Assembly (NCBI GenBank): GCA_019637095.1
Contig: JAHBWG010000016.1
Span: forward strand, 1 to 64,000
Direction of reading: 5' to 3'
Source of the DNA: Sandaracinaceae bacterium
GTDB taxonomy: Bacteria > Myxococcota_A > Polyangia > Polyangiales > Sandaracinaceae
Length of the DNA stretch: 64,000 bases
Each line of letters begins with the position of its first letter. Position 1 is the first letter of the stretch. Below the pieces are notes generated by a model. The model had not been told where the DNA came from. It searched no databases and saw only the letters and a list, made by a program, of their open reading frames with translations. Position numbers and translations under genes: made by a program. Positions 43,321-51,741 of this stretch are shown piece by piece.

Positions 43321-43950
43321 GTGGACCGCATCCGCGCACTGTTCGCCGGCCTCGGCGCCTACTGGACCAACCTGACCGACCGCGAGCGGCTCCTGCTCGG
43401 GATCCTGGGCGCGGTCGCCGGCGCGCTCGTCGTGCTGCTGCCCGTGTACCTGCTGTCGACGTCGATCCGCGACCTCGAGCGCGACAACGAGGAGATCACG
43501 ACGGCGCTGCGCACCATCTCCCGCTCGCGCTCGCTCCTCGCGGCGCAGCGCGCCGAGCGCGCGGCGGCCGACCAGCGCTACGCGCGGCAGGCGCCCTCGC
43601 TCGGCTCGTTCCTCGAGGCCAAGGCGGGCGAGCAGCAGGGCCTCGCGATCTCCGACGTCCAGCACGAGCCGGATCGCGAGGTGAACGGCTACCGCCTGCG
43701 CCTCACGCGCGCGCGCTTCCAGGGCACGGGCCTGCGGCCCGCGATCCGCTTGCTCGCCTCCATCAAGAACAGCCGCTACCCCGTGGCGATCGAGCGCATC
43801 CACGTCGATCACCAGCTCGCGGGCGATCGGTACAACTTCCAGATCGGGATCGTCGCGTTCGATCGCCCGGAGGCCCAGGCGGCCACGGGCGCGGACGCCG
43901 GCGTCCCCTCGAGCGCGGGCCCGGGCCGCGCGGGGCCGGCGGCGCCATGA
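43321..43950 (+). CDS. gspM: Type II secretion protein GspM
   Basis: A 209-residue bitopic protein: an amphipathic start (YWTNLTDRERLLLGILG), a membrane helix near residues 28-48, a coiled coil (LERDNEEITTALRTISRSRSLLAAQ) and a periplasmic ferredoxin-like domain. GspM partners GspL. Its end overlaps the gspN ATG by four bases. Confidence 0.82.
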   Translation: MDRIRALFAGLGAYWTNLTDRERLLLGILGAVAGALVVLLPVYLLSTSIRDLERDNEEITTALRTISRSRSLLAAQRAERAAADQRYARQAPSLGSFLEAKAGEQQGLAISDVQHEPDREVNGYRLRLTRARFQGTGLRPAIRLLASIKNSRYPVAIERIHVDHQLAGDRYNFQIGIVAFDRPEAQAATGADAGVPSSAGPGRAGPAAP

Positions 43951-44915
43951 GCGAACGTACGAAGAAGATCTTGCTCTACGGGGTGGCGGCGCCGCCGTTC
44001 TTCCTGCTCTCGCTCGTGCTCGGCGCGTACTGGACCTTCCCGTACGACCACCTGCGCGACTTCATCATCCAGGAGGTCGAGCGCGGCAGCGACCTGACCC
44101 TCGAGATCGGGAGCCTCTCGCCCTCGTGGATCACCGGCGTCGAGCTCGAGGACGTGCGCATCAGCAAGGTCCCGGAGGGCCAGACCGAGCCGGTGACGAT
44201 GGAGATCCCGAGCGCGTCGGCGCGCATCTCGCTCCTCTCGCTCCTCGGCGGCACGGTCTCGGTGAGCTACGACGTCGCGCTCGCCGGCAACGGGCGCGTC
44301 GAGGGCAGCTACGCGCAGAACGACGAGGCGACGCACCTGATCGCGCGGCTCGAGAACGTGCACCTCGCCGGGCTGCGCCCGCTCACCTCCAGCATGCGCC
44401 TGCCGATCTCGGGCCGCGCCGGCGGCACGATCGACATGCGCATCGGCGCCGAGGCGGTGAACACCGAGGGCAACGTCGATCTGCGCATCGAGAACCTCGC
44501 CATCGCCGACGGGCAGACCCCGCTGGAGATCGAGGGGCTCGGCGCCGGCCTCACGCTCGAGCGGCTCGAGCTCGGCACGCTCGAGCTGCGCCTCGAGAGC
44601 GAGCGCGGCAACGGCGTGATCCGGCGCCTGCACGCGGGCGGCGAGCACGCCGAGCTCTGGGGCACCGGCTCGCTGCGCCTCGCGCAGCCGTTCGAGCGCT
44701 CGACGATGGATCTCTTGCTGCGGATCCAGTTCGCCGACGCCTACAAGACGTCGAGCCCGCGCATGGAGGGCCTCTTCGCGCTCATGGAGATCAACCCGCA
44801 GGTGCGCCCGGCGCGCACGTCGAGCGGCGGGTTCCAGTGGCGCATCACCGGCGGCCTCGGCGGACGCATCCGCATGGTGCCGAGCGGCAACGTGCCGATG
44901 CCCGAGGCGGAGTAG
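43947..44915 (+). CDS. gspN: Type II secretion protein GspN
   Basis: This 322-residue protein has one N-terminal membrane helix (ILLYGVAAPPFFLLSLVLGAYWTF) and a beta-rich periplasmic domain with TLEIGSLSPSWITGVELEDVRIS and a late GIGGRIRM-like strand, the pattern of the GspN/AsmA-like group found with some type II systems. GspN is not essential in all species. It ends the operon; a GC-rich hairpin follows after 14 nt. Confidence 0.82.
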   Translation: MSERTKKILLYGVAAPPFFLLSLVLGAYWTFPYDHLRDFIIQEVERGSDLTLEIGSLSPSWITGVELEDVRISKVPEGQTEPVTMEIPSASARISLLSLLGGTVSVSYDVALAGNGRVEGSYAQNDEATHLIARLENVHLAGLRPLTSSMRLPISGRAGGTIDMRIGAEAVNTEGNVDLRIENLAIADGQTPLEIEGLGAGLTLERLELGTLELRLESERGNGVIRRLHAGGEHAELWGTGSLRLAQPFERSTMDLLLRIQFADAYKTSSPRMEGLFALMEINPQVRPARTSSGGFQWRITGGLGGRIRMVPSGNVPMPEAE

Positions 44916-44929
44916 CGCCTCGACATCGC

Positions 44930-44957
44930 GCCCCCGTCCGCGGTACCAAGGGGGCGT
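44930..44957 (+). terminator. Hairpin after gspN
   Basis: CGCCCCC and GGGGGCG pair across a 14-nt loop. All seven pairs are G-C; there is no T-run. It fits the end of the gsp transcript. Confidence 0.45.
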
Positions 44958-44972
44958 GACGGGAGGGTGGCG

Positions 44973-45377
44973 ATGCGTGCGACGATCGGGCTGAGCCTCT
45001 GTGTGTTGACGCTGGCCGCGCTCGCGAGCGGGTGCCGCCGGCACCGCCCCGACGGGCTCGAGGGCTGCACGCCCGGCGTCGTCTACGTCGTGGCGTGCGA
45101 CAACGAAGGCGTCGGCCGCTGCTCGGGCGACCCGGTGATCCGCGTGTGCGACGGCGTCGAGACCGCGGAGTCGTGCGCCGCGCTGTCCTCGGGGTTCCTG
45201 GCGCAGGACGACGACTCCGGCGGCGGGCTCTGCCCGCGCACGACGGCGACGTGCCCGCCGACGGGCGCGTTCACGGTGACGAGCCGCGCCTTCGGCAGCG
45301 GGAGCTTCGCGTGCGACTGGCGCGTGGAGCCGGTCGGCGGCGGAGGCCCGCTGCCTGCCCCGGACGGCGGCGAGTAG
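44973..45377 (+). CDS. Small Cys-rich lipoprotein
   Basis: A 134-residue lipoprotein (LAALASGC) of unknown role with paired cysteines in the mature part. The ATG at 44973 is preferred over a GTG 6 nt upstream because GGGAGGG lies just before it as ribosome site. It has no recognised family. It stands alone after the gsp operon. Confidence 0.6.
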   Translation: MRATIGLSLCVLTLAALASGCRRHRPDGLEGCTPGVVYVVACDNEGVGRCSGDPVIRVCDGVETAESCAALSSGFLAQDDDSGGGLCPRTTATCPPTGAFTVTSRAFGSGSFACDWRVEPVGGGGPLPAPDGGE

Positions 45378-45398
45378 CGGCGGGGTTCCGCTGGGGCG

Positions 45399-45420
45399 GC
45401 GGCGCTCTATAGTGCGCCGC
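45399..45420 (+). promoter_or_regulatory. Dyad with -10-like TATAGT before SDR gene
   Basis: GCGGCGC-N8-GCGCCGC directly abuts the ATG at 45421. The 8-nt centre contains TATAGT (45408-45413), so a bound protein would cover the promoter. Transcription would begin at the start codon. Confidence 0.4.
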
Positions 45421-46074
45421 ATGTCGACGATCGTCATCACGGGCGCCAACCGCGGGATCGGGCTCGAGCTGGCGCGGGCGCGCGCGAAGGACCACGAGGT
45501 CGTCGCCCTCGTGCGCGAGCCGAGCGACGCGCTGCGCGCGCTCGGCGTGCGGATCGAGGCCGGGCTCGACGCGGCGGATGGCGCGTCGATCGATCGCGTC
45601 GCGGCGCGGCTCGAGGGCGCCGACGTCCTGATCAACAACGCCGGGATCATGCGCCGCTCGCCGCTCCACGCGCTCGACTGGGACGGGATCGACGCGCAGA
45701 TGCGCGTCAACGCGTACGCGCCGCTCCGCCTGAGCGCGGCGCTCGCGCCGAAGATGAGCGCGGGCAGCAAGATCGCGATCGTCACGAGCCGCATGGGCTC
45801 GATCGGCGACAACACGAGCGGCGGCGCCTACGGCTACCGCATGAGCAAGGTCGCGGTGAACATGGCCGGCGCGAGCCTCGCGCACGATCTCCGGCCGCGC
45901 GGGATCGCGGTGGCGATCCTGCACCCGGGCCACGTGCGCACGGAGATGACCGGCGGGACCGGTCCGCTCAGCGCCGCGGAGTCGGCGGCGATGCTGTGGG
46001 CGCGGATCGACGCGCTGACGCTCGAGACCTCGGGGACGTTCTGGCACGCGAACGGCGAGGTGCTGCCGTGGTGA
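45421..46074 (+). CDS. Short-chain dehydrogenase/reductase
   Basis: A 217-residue NAD(P)-dependent oxidoreductase. It has the nucleotide loop TGANRGIG, the NNAGI motif, the catalytic Ser in IVTSRMGSIG and the Tyr-x-x-x-Lys pair (YRMSKVAV). The substrate cannot be told. The start ATG gives STIVITGANRG at the N-terminus as usual. The methyltransferase gene follows 4 nt later. Confidence 0.88.
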   Translation: MSTIVITGANRGIGLELARARAKDHEVVALVREPSDALRALGVRIEAGLDAADGASIDRVAARLEGADVLINNAGIMRRSPLHALDWDGIDAQMRVNAYAPLRLSAALAPKMSAGSKIAIVTSRMGSIGDNTSGGAYGYRMSKVAVNMAGASLAHDLRPRGIAVAILHPGHVRTEMTGGTGPLSAAESAAMLWARIDALTLETSGTFWHANGEVLPW

Positions 46075-46078
46075 GCGC

Positions 46079-46675
46079 GTGAGCTGGGAGGCGGCGTGGC
46101 GCGAGGGGCGCACGGGCTGGGACGCGGGGGCGTCGGCGCCCGCGCTGGTCGAGCTCGCCGCGCGGGGCGTGCTGCCCGAAGGGCGCGCGCTCGTGCCCGG
46201 CTGCGGCGCGGGACACGACGTGTTCACGCTGGTGTCTGCGACGCGCGAGGTCGTGGGGCTCGACATCGCGCCGAGCGCGGCCGCGCGCTTCGAGGCGCTG
46301 CGCGCCGAGCGCGGGATCCCGGCCGAGCGCGCGCGCATCGTCACCGGGGACTTCTTCGCCTTCCGCGAGGGGCCGTTCGACGTGATCTTCGACTACACGT
46401 TCCTGTGCGCCCTCGATCCGTCGGTGCGCGGCACGTGGGCAAAGAAAGTAGACAGCCTGCTCGCGCCCGAGGGCGAGCTCGTGACCCTGATCTTCCCGGC
46501 GGTCGAGCGGCCGCTGCGCGGCGAGGGGCCGCCCTTCCCGCTCTGGCCGCGCGAGGTGCGCGCGCTGCTCGAGCCGCTCGGCTTCGAGGCGATCGAGCTC
46601 GCCCCGGCCCCGCGCACGCACCCCGGCCGCGAGGGCATGGAGCACCTCGCCCGCTGGCGGCGCACGGCCGCGTAG
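46079..46675 (+). CDS. TPMT-family SAM methyltransferase
   Basis: A 198-residue protein of the thiopurine-methyltransferase type: WEAAWREGRTGWDAGASAP, motif I GRALVPGCGAGHDVF, and PFDVIFDYTFLCALDP. Relatives methylate thiols, thiopurines or tellurite/selenite. The GTG start follows the SDR by 4 nt, so they likely form an operon. Confidence 0.82.
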   Translation: MSWEAAWREGRTGWDAGASAPALVELAARGVLPEGRALVPGCGAGHDVFTLVSATREVVGLDIAPSAAARFEALRAERGIPAERARIVTGDFFAFREGPFDVIFDYTFLCALDPSVRGTWAKKVDSLLAPEGELVTLIFPAVERPLRGEGPPFPLWPREVRALLEPLGFEAIELAPAPRTHPGREGMEHLARWRRTAA

Positions 46676-46827
46676 AGGCGGAGCGCGCCTTCCGTCTTTG
46701 CGCCGTGGCGCCTTGGCGCGCCAATCGGGGGAGCTCGGATCGAGGCTGTCGCTCCATCGAGCGCCGCGCCGTCGAGCGCGCCATTCGAGGCCAGGCCATC
46801 GCGCAGCGACGGCCGTTGGCCGAGGGG

Positions 46828-46932
46828 CCCCATCGCTCCGCGATGGGGTCGAACGCGGCTCCGCCGCGTTCGCCTGTGGGGGGCCCCGTCGCGGCTTTGC
46901 CGCGACGAGGGAGGGGCTGGAACAGCCCCTCC
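46828..46932. repeat. Array of four trinucleotide-loop hairpins
   Basis: Four stem-loops of at least nine paired bases, each with a 3-nt loop, lie in about 105 nt: CCCCATCGC-TCC-GCGATGGGG (46828-46848), GAACGCGGC-TCC-GCCGCGTTC (46851-46871), CGTCGCGGC-TTT-GCCGCGACG (46887-46907) and GAGGGGCTG-GAA-CAGCCCCTC (46911-46931). The region is between convergent genes. It may act as a two-way terminator or be a REP-like element; 46676-46827 before it holds further short palindromes and no gene. Confidence 0.75.
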
Positions 46933-46938
46933 GAAGAC

Positions 46939-48795
46939 TCAGATCAGGTCGGGGATGCAGACGCCGCCGGAGCAGAACTCGCCGCCGGGGCACTCGGTGT
47001 TGTCGCGGCAGGGCTGCCGGTCGACGCGCGTGACCCACTGCGCGATGTGGTTGCCGCTCTCGATCTCCTGGAACGGGAGCCAGAACGCCGGGTACGAGCC
47101 GTCGCCCGGCCGGCGGGGATCGAACGCGGTCATCCAGATCTGCGCGCGCTCGCCGGTGCCCAGGCGCAGGCCGTAGCCGCGGCGGCTCGCGAAGGTCATC
47201 CACATCAGGCCCCCGCCGCGGTGGCGGTAGATCGTGGGGTCCCACTTCGGCCACGAGTCGCCGCCGCTCGAGGCGGTCGCGAGGTGGCGCGCCGGCGCGC
47301 TGCCGTCCGCGGGGACGATCCAGACCTGCGCGTCGGGGGCGTCGAACGAGTTCGCGTTCGAGGGCGAGCGGTTGAACAGCACCCACGAGCCGTCGGGCGA
47401 GAAGGTGGGGTAGTAGTTGTTCTGTCCGTCGAAGCGCACGAGCGTCGCGCCCGGCGACCACGCGCCGCCCGAGCGCACGAGCAGCTCGAGGCTCGCCGAG
47501 TCGGTGCCGGGAACGCCGCACGGGAAGCCCGGGAAGCACGGCGGCGAGGTGCCCCCCGGCCGCGCGAACACCATGCGGTCTCCGTCGGGCGCCCAGTCCG
47601 GCATCGTGCCTCGCTCGACGAGCGGGTCGGTGATCACCGCGCCGGTGTCGCTGTCGCGCAGGACGATGGAGAGGCCGTTCGACGCCATCATCTGGCGCGC
47701 GTCCGGCGAGAACGTGAAGAAGTTCGCGCCGCCGCCGCCGAACATGCTCCCGTCGCGGTTGAGCTCGCGCCGGCTCGAGACCTCGTAGACGCGGTAGGGC
47801 GAGGGCGCGGGGATGTCGACGCCGACCGCGATGCGGCTCCCGTCGCGCGAGACGACGTGGCAGCCGACGCAGGTCATCGCCCCCGCGCGCGGCGCGTCGA
47901 TGTAGTTCTCGGCGCGCTGGCCGCGCAGCCCGAAGTCGTAGCGGCGGACGGCGCCCGCGCCGGCGTTCCAGTAGTAGATGCCGCCGACGACGTCCTCCTC
48001 CGCGAACTCGATCGTGTGCTCCGCGCTCGCGCCGACGCCCCCGCCGGCGCGGCTCGTCCCGCGCAGCCGATAGCGCACGGCGCCTTGCCCCCGCTCGGCC
48101 TCGGCGATGGCGCGCCAGACCGTGTCGTCGGGCGTGTACGCGCAGCCGGCGCCCAGCGTCATGCAAGTGAAGTAGACACGCACGTCCACCGTCGCCCCGA
48201 CGAACGACAGCTCGAACACGTCGGCGCCGCTCGCGCGGTAGTGCACCTCGAGCTCGTTCAGGTTCGGCGGGACGATGATCCCGTCCGGCGGGTAGACCAG
48301 CTCCGGCGCGCGTGACGGTTCGTCGGCCCCCTCGAAGCGGCCGGGGTCGTCGGGCGAGGCGCCGGGGCCGATGAAGTTGCGGCGCAGCCGCACGGTCAGC
48401 GTGGTCGTCGCCATGCGCCCGCGCGCGCTCGCGATCACGGTGGTGCGGCCGCCGCGATCGGTCGCCGAGGTGAAGCGGTTGCCCGAGAAGCTCCCGAGAC
48501 CCGGCGAGCCGAGCGCGAACGACGCCTCGCTCGTCACGTCCTCGTCGCGGCCCTCGTCGTTCACGTAGATCGCGCGGTAGTCGAGCACGCCAGGCGCGCC
48601 CTCCATCGCGGTGACCTCCGCGTCGAGCGGCTCGACGCGCAGGGTGCCCGGACCGGAGGGCGGCGCGTCGGGCAGTGTCCCGTCGAGGCCTCCGCCGCCG
48701 CCGCCATCGGACGCGCCGCCGCCGGTCGTGCAGCCAGAGAGCGCGAGGATCAGCGCGACGCCGACCGCGCGCCGAGGGAGAGTGAGCTCGAGCAT
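46939..48795 (-). CDS. TolB-like propeller lipoprotein with CxxCH motif
   Basis: A 618-residue lipoprotein (ALSGC, Cys22) with an Ig-like N-terminal region (VTSEASFALG ... TVIASARGRMATTT), a beta domain, and PD40-like repeats (FFTFSPDARQMMASNG, MPDWAPDGDRMVFARPG, YPTFSPDGSWVLFNRSP). Mid-protein CVGCH matches a single heme c attachment site, near a redox or dehydrogenase-like module. The ATG at 48795 has GGAGG 6-10 nt before it, so it is chosen over an upstream start. The function is unknown. Confidence 0.75.
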   Translation of the reverse strand: MLELTLPRRAVGVALILALSGCTTGGGASDGGGGGGLDGTLPDAPPSGPGTLRVEPLDAEVTAMEGAPGVLDYRAIYVNDEGRDEDVTSEASFALGSPGLGSFSGNRFTSATDRGGRTTVIASARGRMATTTLTVRLRRNFIGPGASPDDPGRFEGADEPSRAPELVYPPDGIIVPPNLNELEVHYRASGADVFELSFVGATVDVRVYFTCMTLGAGCAYTPDDTVWRAIAEAERGQGAVRYRLRGTSRAGGGVGASAEHTIEFAEEDVVGGIYYWNAGAGAVRRYDFGLRGQRAENYIDAPRAGAMTCVGCHVVSRDGSRIAVGVDIPAPSPYRVYEVSSRRELNRDGSMFGGGGANFFTFSPDARQMMASNGLSIVLRDSDTGAVITDPLVERGTMPDWAPDGDRMVFARPGGTSPPCFPGFPCGVPGTDSASLELLVRSGGAWSPGATLVRFDGQNNYYPTFSPDGSWVLFNRSPSNANSFDAPDAQVWIVPADGSAPARHLATASSGGDSWPKWDPTIYRHRGGGLMWMTFASRRGYGLRLGTGERAQIWMTAFDPRRPGDGSYPAFWLPFQEIESGNHIAQWVTRVDRQPCRDNTECPGGEFCSGGVCIPDLI

Positions 48796-48922
48796 GCCGG
48801 GACCTCCAGGTCGGCTCATTGAATGACGAGCCGGGCCGGCGCCCCGTGAGTTTGCGCTCACCGCTCGCGTGGCGCGCGCCGCGCCGCCGCCCTCGCCGGG
48901 GCGCTCGGCGCCGCCTTCTTGG

Positions 48923-48928
48923 TAGGCT
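48923..48928 (+). promoter_or_regulatory. -10-like box before sulfurtransferase
   Basis: TAGGCT lies 8 nt before the ATG at 48937. Confidence 0.3.
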
Positions 48929-48936
48929 CGGGGGCG

Positions 48937-49755
48937 ATGTCAGCGCTGATCGACCCCGGCGACCTGCACGAAGGCTTGCGGCTCTTCGACGTGCGCATGG
49001 GCCCGGACGCCGCGGAGGCGTACCGCGCGGCGCACCTCGAGGGCGCGCACTTCGTCGACGTCGAGCGCGACCTCTCGGGCGACGCGAGCGACCCGGCGCG
49101 GGGCGGGCGACACCCGCTGCCGAGCGTGCGCGCGTTCTCTCAGACGCTCGGCCGGCTCGGCGTGACGCCCGAGACGGACGTCGTGGTCTACGACGACGCG
49201 AGCGGGGCGAAGGCCGCCGCGCGCGCGTGGTGGATGCTGCGCGCGGTCGGTCACGCGCGCGTGCGCGTGCTCGATGGCGGCATGCAGGCGGCGCTCGCCG
49301 CCGGCTGGCCGGCGAGCGCCGAGATCCCGACGCGGATCCCGGCGCCGCCCTACCCCGCGAGCGCGTGGGCGCTCCCGACGGTCGAGCTCGGCGCGCTCGA
49401 GGACGCGCTCGCGCGCGGCGCGGTGCTGCTCGACGTGCGCTCCGCCGCGCGCTTCCGCGGTGAGGCGGAGCCGTTCGACCCGCCGGGCGGCCACATCCCG
49501 GGCGCGATCAACGTGCCGCTCACCGAGAGCCTCGACGCGAGCGGCCGCTTCCTCCCGCCCGAGGCGCTGCGCGCGCGCTTCGCGGAGGCGCTCGGCGAGC
49601 CCGCGAGCCGCGCGCTGATCGTGAGCTGCGGCTCGGGCATCACCGCCTGCCACACGCTGCTCGCGCTCGAGCACGCGGGGATCTCGGGCGCGGCGCTCTA
49701 CGTGGGCTCGTTCTCCGAGTGGTCGCGCGCCGGCCGGCCGGTCGAGCGCGCGTGA
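48937..49755 (+). CDS. Thiosulfate/3-mercaptopyruvate sulfurtransferase
   Basis: A 272-residue protein of two rhodanese domains. The second has the active-site loop VSCGSGITACH with the persulfide Cys, in the SseA form. The first (VVVYDDASGAKAAARAWWMLR) is inactive. It moves sulfane sulfur to cyanide or thiols. Its last bases overlap the GTG of the hydrolase. Confidence 0.88.
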   Translation: MSALIDPGDLHEGLRLFDVRMGPDAAEAYRAAHLEGAHFVDVERDLSGDASDPARGGRHPLPSVRAFSQTLGRLGVTPETDVVVYDDASGAKAAARAWWMLRAVGHARVRVLDGGMQAALAAGWPASAEIPTRIPAPPYPASAWALPTVELGALEDALARGAVLLDVRSAARFRGEAEPFDPPGGHIPGAINVPLTESLDASGRFLPPEALRARFAEALGEPASRALIVSCGSGITACHTLLALEHAGISGAALYVGSFSEWSRAGRPVERA

Positions 49756-51005
49756 CGCTGATCCGCGACACCTACTGGGGGCGGTTCCCGTTCGACTTCG
49801 CGCGCGCGCCTCGGGCGCACGTCGAGCCGGTGACGCTGCGCTCGCACGATCACCGCGTCCTGCGCGGCCTCTACTGGGGGCCCGACGCGCCCTCGCGCGC
49901 CGCGCTCGTGATGCACCCGCGCGTGGACTTCACGCGCCACTACACGATCCCGCGCCTCCTCGACGCAGGCGTCGCGGTCCTCGCGCTGAACGGGCGCAGC
50001 CCGAACGACGACACGGACACCGTGCACGAAGAGCTCCTCTTCGACGTCGCGGCCGGGGTGGCGTGGCTGCGGCGGCGGGTCGAGCACGTCACGTTGCTCG
50101 GCAACTCCGGCGGCGGATCGCTGATGGCGCTCTACGCGGCGGAGGCGGCGGCCGCGCCGGAGGCGCGCCTGGCGCGTACGCCGGCGGGCGCACCGACCGG
50201 CTTGGCCGAGGCGCCGCTCGTGGCGGCGGACGCGCTCTGCCTGATCGCCGCGCACCGCGGCGAGGGGCACGTCGCCGCGCGCGCGATCGATCCGAGCGTG
50301 ATCGACGAAGCGGATCCGCACGCGACCGACGAGGCGCTCGACATGTACGCGCCGGCCAACGGCTTCGCCGAGCCGCCCGCGCCGAGCCGCTACGCGCCCG
50401 CGTTCGTCGAAGCCTACCGCGCGGCGCAGCGCGCGCGCGTCGCCCGCATCGACGCCCACGCCCGCGCGCTCGTCGGGGCCGCACGCGACGCGGCCCGCGC
50501 GATGAAGGACCCCGCCTTCGCCGCGCGCCCGTTCGCCGAGCGGCAGGCGATCGAGCGCGCGCGCCACACGCGCCACGTGATGGTCGTCTACCGCACCATG
50601 GCGAGCCTCCACTACACCGACCCGACGATCGATCCGTCACCGCGCCCGTACGGCTCGCTCCTGAGCGCGCGGCCCGATCTGATGAACCGCTCGCTCCCCG
50701 GCTTCGCGCGCACGGTGACGCCGCGCGCGTGGCTGAGCACCTGGTCGGGCCTCTCCTCGCACGCGGACCTCGCGGCGACGCTGCCGCGCGTCACGCTCCC
50801 GATCCTCGTCGTCCACGCGGAGCGCGACGTCGAGATCACGCCCGAAGCGGACCGCGCGCCGGTCGAGGCCGCCCTCGCGGGCCGCGCCACGATCGTGACC
50901 CTCGAAGGCGCCGGACATTACTTCGAGGCGCCGCTCGGCGCGCGCGACGCGCCGCACGTCGAGGCGCTGATGGACGTCGTCGTCGACTGGCTCGCGCGCC
51001 GGTAG
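49752..51005 (+). CDS. Alpha/beta hydrolase
   Basis: A 417-residue hydrolase. The nucleophile elbow is GNSGGGS; a late VVHAERDVEITPEA and AGHYFEAP supply candidate Asp and His of the triad. A large helical insert (about residues 215-280) forms the cap. Substrate unknown. It is coupled to the sulfurtransferase by the GTGA overlap. Confidence 0.8.
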   Translation: MTLIRDTYWGRFPFDFARAPRAHVEPVTLRSHDHRVLRGLYWGPDAPSRAALVMHPRVDFTRHYTIPRLLDAGVAVLALNGRSPNDDTDTVHEELLFDVAAGVAWLRRRVEHVTLLGNSGGGSLMALYAAEAAAAPEARLARTPAGAPTGLAEAPLVAADALCLIAAHRGEGHVAARAIDPSVIDEADPHATDEALDMYAPANGFAEPPAPSRYAPAFVEAYRAAQRARVARIDAHARALVGAARDAARAMKDPAFAARPFAERQAIERARHTRHVMVVYRTMASLHYTDPTIDPSPRPYGSLLSARPDLMNRSLPGFARTVTPRAWLSTWSGLSSHADLAATLPRVTLPILVVHAERDVEITPEADRAPVEAALAGRATIVTLEGAGHYFEAPLGARDAPHVEALMDVVVDWLARR

Positions 51006-51007
51006 CG

Positions 51008-51670
51008 TCACGTGAGCTCGATGCCCTCGAACCGGCAGAGCTCGACGAGCGCCTCCTCCATGAGGCCGCGCGCGACCGCGCTCTTCTCGTAGAGCATGCG
51101 GTGGACGCGCGCGTCGTCCGGCGAGCGGTTCTCGCACTCCTTCGAGTAGTCCTCGAAGGCGCCGAGGCTCTGCACGAGCCCGGAGAGGTGGTTCGGACAC
51201 TCACAGTCGACCACGCTCGTGCGCTCCTGCAGCCGGCCGAGCGCGACCGGGTCGAAGCGCTTGGGCGCGAGCTCGAGCTCGCGCGGGGATTGCTCCGCGT
51301 CGCCCTCGAGGATGCTGCGGATGATCACGCCGAGCATGTTCGAGCGGAGCGACGCGAGGCTCACGGGGAGCTTCACGACCTTCACGGTCTGCCCGGTCAG
51401 CTCGCGCAGCAGCGACCGCGTGGCGAAGTTGTAGAGGACGATGACGAGCTCCGCGCGGCACGCGTCCTCGAGCGCCCTCACCTCGCGCGCCGGGTGCTCG
51501 CCGAGCAGGCCGAGGTTGAGCAAGAGGACCTGCGGCCCGTGACGCGGCGCGTCGCGGCGGAACGCGTCGAGCGATGTCGTGTGGTAGGTCAGGTCCAGGT
51601 TCTCGGTCGCGCCATCGGTCTCTTCGAACTGGGCCGGCAACGACGCGTCGAGCACCGCGAGCTTCACCAT
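51008..51670 (-). CDS. Pseudo-receiver regulator with Cys-rich C-terminal domain
   Basis: This 220-residue protein starts with a receiver-like fold in which the phosphoacceptor Asp is replaced (VLLLNLGLLG) and the conserved Lys-Pro is Lys-Leu-Pro. The C-terminal ~70 residues contain DCECPNHLSGLVQSLGAFEDYSKEC, a cysteine pattern that suggests metal or redox sensing; similar segments occur in regulators of related bacteria, from memory. It follows the NtrC-type regulator by 71 nt on the same strand. AGAGGAG lies 5-8 nt before the ATG. Confidence 0.6.
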   Translation of the reverse strand: MVKLAVLDASLPAQFEETDGATENLDLTYHTTSLDAFRRDAPRHGPQVLLLNLGLLGEHPAREVRALEDACRAELVIVLYNFATRSLLRELTGQTVKVVKLPVSLASLRSNMLGVIIRSILEGDAEQSPRELELAPKRFDPVALGRLQERTSVVDCECPNHLSGLVQSLGAFEDYSKECENRSPDDARVHRMLYEKSAVARGLMEEALVELCRFEGIELT

Positions 51671-51741
51671 GAGGGCTCCTCTTCCCCTCGCCCGTGCACA
51701 CCGTCCTAGGGCGCGGAGGCGCGCCCGCAACTCCCTGCGCG

